Of a stretch of 12,494 nt of DNA, positions 6,664-12,494 are shown piece after piece. How positions within the stretch are numbered: position 1 is the stretch's first letter; each line of letters begins with the position of its first letter. Source of the DNA: CALHAX01 sp038523655 (GTDB lineage Bacteria > Pseudomonadota > Alphaproteobacteria > Rhizobiales > CALHAX01); assembly GCA_038523655.1 (NCBI GenBank), contig JBCBJG010000072.1:1-12494 (forward strand). The letters run 5' to 3'. The position numbers were made by a program, and so were the translations under genes. The notes beneath the pieces are model-generated. The model was not told the DNA's origin and ran no database searches. It saw nothing but the letters and a program-made list of their open reading frames with translations.

Positions 6664-7086
6664 ATGGAACTTACGGTCAAAGCCTTGCACATCATCGCGG
6701 TGATCGCGTGGATGGTCGGCTTGTTGTATCTGCCCCGACTGTTCGTCTACCACGCGACGGCGACGCCCGGCAGCGAACTCGATCAGACGCTCCAGACGAT
6801 GGAGCGGCGCCTTTTGAAAGCGATTATGACGCCCGCGATGATCGCCAGTTGGGTGCTTGGGATCTGGGCTGCAGCCAACATTGCCGCGTTCGATGAAACC
6901 TGGATGCAACTCAAGATCGCGTTCGTGATCGAGCTTACCGTGCTGCACATGGTCTTTGCCCGCTGGCGAAAGGAGCTTGCCGCCGGCACGAGCACGCGCT
7001 CTGCAACTTTCTTTCGGGTCGCCAACGAGATCCCGACCGTCGGCCTGATCGCGATCGTGTTCCTCGTCGTCTTTCGACCGTTCTGA
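6664..7086 (+). CDS. hemJ: protoporphyrinogen IX oxidase, HemJ type
   Basis: The 140-residue product is a HemJ (formerly UPF0093) inner-membrane protein, which oxidises protoporphyrinogen IX to protoporphyrin IX, the step before ferrochelatase. Four hydrophobic helices are seen at about 5-27, 53-75, 82-100 and 118-138. H9 in the first helix and K84 in QLKIAFV match positions conserved in the family, and YLPRLFVYH is characteristic. The ATG at 6664 lies eight bp after hemE, which implies an operon covering two steps of haem synthesis. Ferrochelatase (hemH), which often lies between them in related bacteria, is not here. Assignment is strong from sequence plus the hemE neighbour. Confidence 0.93.
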   Translation: MELTVKALHIIAVIAWMVGLLYLPRLFVYHATATPGSELDQTLQTMERRLLKAIMTPAMIASWVLGIWAAANIAAFDETWMQLKIAFVIELTVLHMVFARWRKELAAGTSTRSATFFRVANEIPTVGLIAIVFLVVFRPF

Positions 7087-7304
7087 GGCGACGCGGCCGG
7101 CCGAATTGGGGTGCACGCCTGCGCGACTCCGTGTTAGGTAGCGACTACGCAACGCGGTGCATCGCACGACGCTGCGTCCCTCCTCCCGCCTCAATCGCAC
7201 GCCGCCCGACAGTCCGCGCGCGCGACACGGCAACCGATCCGAACCGATAGCGAACTCCCGCACGCCCCTTTGCGCGTCGGTCGAGCGCCTCCCGGAGCAT
7301 TCCC
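7087..7304 (+). promoter_or_regulatory. rho 5' leader with C-rich segment
   Basis: These 218 bp between hemJ and rho hold no gene. Segment 7177-7210 is rich in C and poor in G (20 C, 5 G of 34 by my count), the composition of a Rho utilisation site. In E. coli rho limits its own synthesis by terminating in its leader, so the same loop is plausible here. A 7-bp direct repeat AACCGAT occurs at 7232 and 7242, one helical turn apart. A GC palindrome CGGCCGGCCG (7094-7103) follows the hemJ stop. No promoter could be assigned with confidence, and rho could also be read through from hemJ. Confidence 0.4.
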
Positions 7305-8570
7305 ATGAAAGAAATGAAACTTCAGGACCTCAAGTCCAAGAACCCGACCGAACTGCTGAGCTTCGCTGAAGAGGTCGAGGTCGAAAACGCGAGCACCATG
7401 CGCAAGCAGGAGCTGATGTTCGCCATTCTCAAGCAGCTTGCGGCGCGCAACGTCGAGATCACCGGCATAGGCGTCGTCGAGGTGCTGCAGGACGGCTTCG
7501 GCTTCCTGCGCTCGCCCGATGCGAATTACCTTCCCGGGCCCGACGACATCTACATTTCACCGAACCAGATCCGCCGGTTTGCGCTGCGCACGGGGGATAC
7601 CGTCGAGGGTGAGATCCGCTCGCCGAAAGAGAACGAGCGATACTTTGCACTTCTCAAGGTCAACACGATCAACTTCGACGAGCCGGAAGCCGCGCGCCAC
7701 AAGGTGCACTTCGACAACCTGACGCCGACCTACCCGGACAACGCGTTCAAGATGGAGATAGAGGACCCGACGCTGAAAGATCGCAGCGCCCGGGTCATCG
7801 ATATCGTGGCCCCCCTCGGCAAAGGCCAGCGTGGCCTGATCGTCGCCCCACCGCGGACCGGTAAAACCGTCCTGTTGCAGAACATCGCGCACTCGATCAC
7901 GACCAACCACCCGGAGTGCTACGTGATCGTGCTGCTGATCGACGAGCGGCCGGAAGAAGTCACCGACATGCAGCGCTCCGTTGACGGTGAGGTGGTTTCC
8001 TCGACCTTCGACGAACCGCCGACGCGTCACGTCCAGGTCTCGGAAATGGTCATCGAGAAGGCCAAGCGACTCGTCGAGCACAAGCGCGACGTCGTCATCC
8101 TGCTGGATTCGATCACGCGCCTCGGCCGGGCCTACAACACCGTGGTTCCGTCCTCGGGCAAGGTCTTGACCGGTGGCGTGGACTCAAACGCGCTGCAGCG
8201 GCCGAAACGGTTCTTCGGTGCCGCACGCAACATCGAGGAAGGCGGTTCTCTGACCATTATCGCGACCGCACTAATCGATACCGGCTCCAAGATGGACGAG
8301 GTCATCTTCGAGGAGTTCAAAGGGACCGGTAACTCGGAGATCGTGCTTGACCGCAAGGTCGCTGACAAACGCGTGTTCCCGGCGATGGACATCGCGAAGT
8401 CCGGCACCCGGAAGGAAGAGCTGCTCGTCGATCCCGAACACCTCAAGAAGATGTTTATCCTCCGCCGTATCCTCAATCCGATGGGTCCGATGGAGGCGAT
8501 CGAGTTCCTTCTTGACAAGTTGCGCCAGACAAAAACCAACGGCGAGTTCTTCGATTCGATGAACACCTGA
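7305..8570 (+). CDS. rho: transcription termination factor Rho
   Basis: The 421-residue product is the hexameric RNA-dependent ATPase that pulls nascent RNA out of RNA polymerase. Domains in order are the N-terminal helical Rho_N region (about 1-45), the RNA-binding cold-shock-like domain with DGFGFLR (63-69), and the ATPase domain with P-loop APPRTGKT (181-188) and Walker B VILLDS (D268). The Q-loop follows at about 283-309, then the R-loop around EEFKGTGN. All are intact and length is standard. The ATG at 7305 has GGAG seven nt upstream; a second in-frame ATG three codons later is less likely. It follows hemJ after a 218-bp leader and converges on the DUF255 gene. Confidence 0.98.
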   Translation: MKEMKLQDLKSKNPTELLSFAEEVEVENASTMRKQELMFAILKQLAARNVEITGIGVVEVLQDGFGFLRSPDANYLPGPDDIYISPNQIRRFALRTGDTVEGEIRSPKENERYFALLKVNTINFDEPEAARHKVHFDNLTPTYPDNAFKMEIEDPTLKDRSARVIDIVAPLGKGQRGLIVAPPRTGKTVLLQNIAHSITTNHPECYVIVLLIDERPEEVTDMQRSVDGEVVSSTFDEPPTRHVQVSEMVIEKAKRLVEHKRDVVILLDSITRLGRAYNTVVPSSGKVLTGGVDSNALQRPKRFFGAARNIEEGGSLTIIATALIDTGSKMDEVIFEEFKGTGNSEIVLDRKVADKRVFPAMDIAKSGTRKEELLVDPEHLKKMFILRRILNPMGPMEAIEFLLDKLRQTKTNGEFFDSMNT

Positions 8571-8593
8571 CGCCAACGCGCGTCGGGCGTTCG

Positions 8594-8626
8594 TCATCGC
8601 CGACACTCGGGTTGCAGATGCGATGA
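8594..8626. terminator. weak candidate hairpin between convergent rho and the DUF255 gene
   Basis: TCATCGC (8594-8600) is the reverse complement of GCGATGA (8620-8626), giving a 7-bp stem around a 19-nt loop. The loop can itself pair through CCGA and TCGG. A smaller stem ACGCC/GGCGT (8570-8590) precedes it right after the rho stop. There is no U-tract. Its place between two converging genes is the main argument for a termination role. Confidence 0.25.
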
Positions 8627-8639
8627 ACCGAGGCGATCG

Positions 8640-10685
<2,046 letters not shown>

Positions 10686-10701
10686 GGCGGTCGGGTGGGT
10701 C

Positions 10702-10720
10702 CGAGATTTGAGAAATCTCG
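10702..10720. repeat. perfect 8-bp inverted repeat in the divergent DUF255/mnmE spacer
   Basis: CGAGATTTGAGAAATCTCG has two perfect 8-bp arms around a 3-bp centre. It lies 17 bp before the leftward DUF255 start and about 80 bp before mnmE. A dyad at this position could be an operator for the leftward gene or a hairpin in its 5' untranslated RNA. No T-run follows in the leftward direction, so it is not an obvious terminator. The binding factor is unknown. Confidence 0.55.
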
Positions 10721-10799
10721 CCCCTCATCGCGCGCTGGAACGGCCGACGCAACCGACACACCTCCAGCCACGCCGCATCCGATCTGCACTGGCACGCAC

Positions 10800-12137
10800 A
10801 TGACTGCCGAGACGATTTACGCGCTGTCGAGTGGCTCAGGCCGCGCCGGCGTTGCTGTGATCAGAATTTCCGGACCCCAGACCCGCACCGCGCTCGAAAG
10901 ACTGATCGGCAAGGTACCACCCGCGCGCCACGCGGTGCATGCCGGTATCAGGGGTGTCGAACAGGGCGATCTGATCGATCGCGGCCTGGTTCTCTTTTTC
11001 CCCGCGCCGGCAAGCTTCACCGGTGAGGACGTGGCCGAGCTTCAGGTGCACGGGAGCCCCGCCGTCGTCGCCCGGGTGCTCGCTGACCTGTCGCATATTT
11101 CCGGCTGTAAGCTCGCCGATCCCGGCGCGTTCACTGAGCGCGCATTTCTCAACGGCAAACTCGATTTGACGGAGGTCGAGGGCCTGGGCGACCTGCTGGC
11201 GGCCGAAACCGAGCGCCAGCGACAAGACGCAGTCGCCCAGTCGACCGGCTTGTTGCGCCGGCGAACCGAGGCGTGGCGTGCCGATCTTGTTCGCGCCCTC
11301 GCTCTGATTGAAGCCGTGCTGGATTTCTCCGACGAGGCCGACGTCACCGAAGGACCGATCGCCGAGGCAAACGCGATTGCGGTGGGTCTGAAGGGCGAGC
11401 TCGATGCCGCCCTCTCGGACCTCGCACGAGCAGAAACCGTGCGAAGCGGCCTGACGATCGTATTGTCCGGCCCACCGAACGTCGGGAAGTCTTCCCTCCT
11501 TAACCGCCTTGCCGCACGTGATGTCGCAATCGTCACCGAGAAAGCGGGCACCACCCGAGATCTGCTGGAGGTGCCGCTCGATCTGGGCGGCATGAAAGTG
11601 ACCCTCGTCGACAGCGCGGGGCTTCGCGAGACCGACGATCCGATTGAACGAGAAGGGGTTCTTCGCGCACGCCGAGCAGCCGAAACTGCTGACCTAATCC
11701 TCCGATTGACGGAAGGACCGATCACCGACGGTGGTTACGACACGGGCGGTGCGACGCCGATCTGGCACATCGCCACGAAGTCCGATCTTTATCTTGATCC
11801 GGACGACCCCATGCACGCCGACGGTGGGCACCCCAGACACCGTGTCTCCGCGAAGACCGGCGACGGGATCGACGATCTCATAACGGATCTTGTCGACTGG
11901 GCCTGCGAACACGCGGGCAGCATCGAGCTACCTCTCGTTACGCGCCGCCGCCAGTACGATTGGATCGCGGACGCCGCCGCCGCGCTTACCAGCTTCACCG
12001 CCCACCCCACCGAGCAACTCGAACTGAAGGCGGAGGATCTGCGCCGCGCAGCCACAGCACTCGCGCGCTTAACCGGGCTTATCGATCCGGAAGATGTCCT
12101 CGATAGCCTCTTCGCCGGTTTCTGCATCGGGAAATAG
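10800..12137 (+). CDS. mnmE: tRNA modification GTPase MnmE
   Basis: The 445-residue product is MnmE (TrmE). With MnmG it installs the 5-carboxymethylaminomethyl group on wobble uridine 34 of certain tRNAs, using methylene-tetrahydrofolate and glycine. The N-terminal folate-binding domain starts TIYALSSGSGRAGVAVIRISG. An inserted Ras-like GTPase domain has G1 GPPNVGKS (224-231), G2 GTTRD (250-254), G3 DSAG (271-274) and G4 TKSD (326-329). The C-terminal FCIGK holds the Cys needed for activity. G4 departs from the textbook NKxD by Thr for Asn. The frame is open upstream to 10695, but the ATG at 10800 gives the canonical start; no strong Shine-Dalgarno is visible. mnmG follows after the parS-bearing spacer. 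Very secure. Confidence 0.97.
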   Translation: MTAETIYALSSGSGRAGVAVIRISGPQTRTALERLIGKVPPARHAVHAGIRGVEQGDLIDRGLVLFFPAPASFTGEDVAELQVHGSPAVVARVLADLSHISGCKLADPGAFTERAFLNGKLDLTEVEGLGDLLAAETERQRQDAVAQSTGLLRRRTEAWRADLVRALALIEAVLDFSDEADVTEGPIAEANAIAVGLKGELDAALSDLARAETVRSGLTIVLSGPPNVGKSSLLNRLAARDVAIVTEKAGTTRDLLEVPLDLGGMKVTLVDSAGLRETDDPIEREGVLRARRAAETADLILRLTEGPITDGGYDTGGATPIWHIATKSDLYLDPDDPMHADGGHPRHRVSAKTGDGIDDLITDLVDWACEHAGSIELPLVTRRRQYDWIADAAAALTSFTAHPTEQLELKAEDLRRAATALARLTGLIDPEDVLDSLFAGFCIGK

Positions 12138-12165
12138 GGTGCCTTAAGCCGCTAAAAAGACTCAC

Positions 12166-12181
12166 TGTTTCACGTGAAACA
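12166..12181. promoter_or_regulatory. parS: parS centromere site (ParB binding)
   Basis: TGTTTCACGTGAAACA is a perfect 16-bp palindrome identical to the widely conserved chromosomal parS consensus. ParB binds it and, with ParA, segregates the origin region. It lies in the mnmE-mnmG spacer about 7 kb from the putative oriC. In this class parA and parB usually lie just beyond mnmG and rsmG, outside this window. A GANTC methylation motif (GACTC, 12159-12163) sits three bp to its left. Confidence 0.95.
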
Positions 12182-12251
12182 TTCCGGGTTGCGTCCACGG
12201 TGGCAGGTTGCCATGTCGGGGGTCTATGGCGGCAACTGCGGGACACGAGCG

Positions 12252-12494
12252 ATGACGGAAGTGGAGGGAGCAAGCGCCCGGCCCGATGCGGCAGCGCAGT
12301 TCGATGTCATTGTCGTCGGCGGTGGCCATGCCGGGACGGAAGCTGCGGCTGTGTCCGCCCGCGCCGGCGCGCGAACCGCTCTGGTCACGCACCGCTTCGA
12401 AACCATCGGTGAGATGTCGTGTAACCCCGCCATTGGCGGCCTCGGTAAGGGGCACCTGGTCCGGGAGATCGATGCGCTCGATGGCGTAATGGGC
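12252..12494 (+). CDS. mnmG: tRNA uridine-34 modification enzyme MnmG (5' part, cut by window edge)
   Basis: The first 81 codons of MnmG (GidA) are present and stay open to the edge. MnmG is the FAD- and NADH-dependent partner of MnmE in wobble-uridine modification. The visible part shows the FAD dinucleotide-binding loop VVGGGHAGTEAA (about residues 21-32) and the family block SCNPAIGGLGKGHLVREIDALDG (from about residue 56). These are almost invariant in MnmG. The start is either the ATG at 12252, taken here, or an in-frame ATG at 12213 with AGG five nt upstream, adding 13 residues. Neither has a strong ribosome-binding site. Order after mnmE is as in most alphaproteobacteria. Confidence 0.95.
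   Translation, partial: MTEVEGASARPDAAAQFDVIVVGGGHAGTEAAAVSARAGARTALVTHRFETIGEMSCNPAIGGLGKGHLVREIDALDGVMG

Noticed and set aside
6355..7263. 302-codon open frame on the minus strand across hemE and hemJ
   Set aside because: It spans two well-supported genes in antisense and shows no domain; a GC-driven shadow frame.

Overview
This window is a compact, GC-rich stretch of bacterial chromosome from an alphaproteobacterium. The gene order fxsA-secB / dnaQ-coaE-aroE-maf-ppsR / hemE-hemJ-rho / mnmE-mnmG is the conserved block that surrounds the chromosomal replication origin in this class. In Caulobacter crescentus and Rickettsia the origin lies beside hemE. Nothing here looks like a prophage, transposon, CRISPR array or other recent import. 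Every gene is intact except mnmG, which is cut by the right edge.

Left part (1-1387): fxsA (membrane protein) and secB (export chaperone) read rightward. They converge on a leftward run of five genes, and a possible shared hairpin lies between secB and dnaQ. Middle left (1421-5127): reading leftward from the origin, the order is ppsR (PEP synthase/PPDK regulator), maf (nucleotide pyrophosphatase), aroE (shikimate dehydrogenase), coaE (dephospho-CoA kinase) and dnaQ (Pol III proofreading subunit). Several stop and start codons overlap, which suggests one translationally coupled operon.

Centre (about 5120-5580): a gene-poor spacer of about 450 bp separates leftward ppsR from rightward hemE. 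It holds four DnaA-box-like 9-mers in one orientation and an AT-rich tract just before hemE. I read this as the probable chromosomal origin, oriC. The boxes are degenerate, so the call rests on gene context and sequence together.

Right part (5582-12494): hemE and hemJ (haem synthesis) form a tight pair. They are followed by rho with a C-rich leader, then a head-on gene for a DUF255/YyaL-type thioredoxin-fold protein, then mnmE and the start of mnmG (tRNA wobble-uridine modification). Between mnmE and mnmG lies a perfect 16-bp parS centromere site, TGTTTCACGTGAAACA, about 7 kb from the putative origin. That distance fits the usual position of ParB-binding sites, and in this class parA and parB are normally a few genes beyond mnmG.

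In short, the window combines a likely origin, a centromere site and the housekeeping genes around them. I did not find a convincing new biological system. The points most worth checking are the origin, its overlap with the 5' end of ppsR, the parS site, a perfect inverted repeat between the DUF255 gene and mnmE, and a possible Rho-responsive leader in front of rho.
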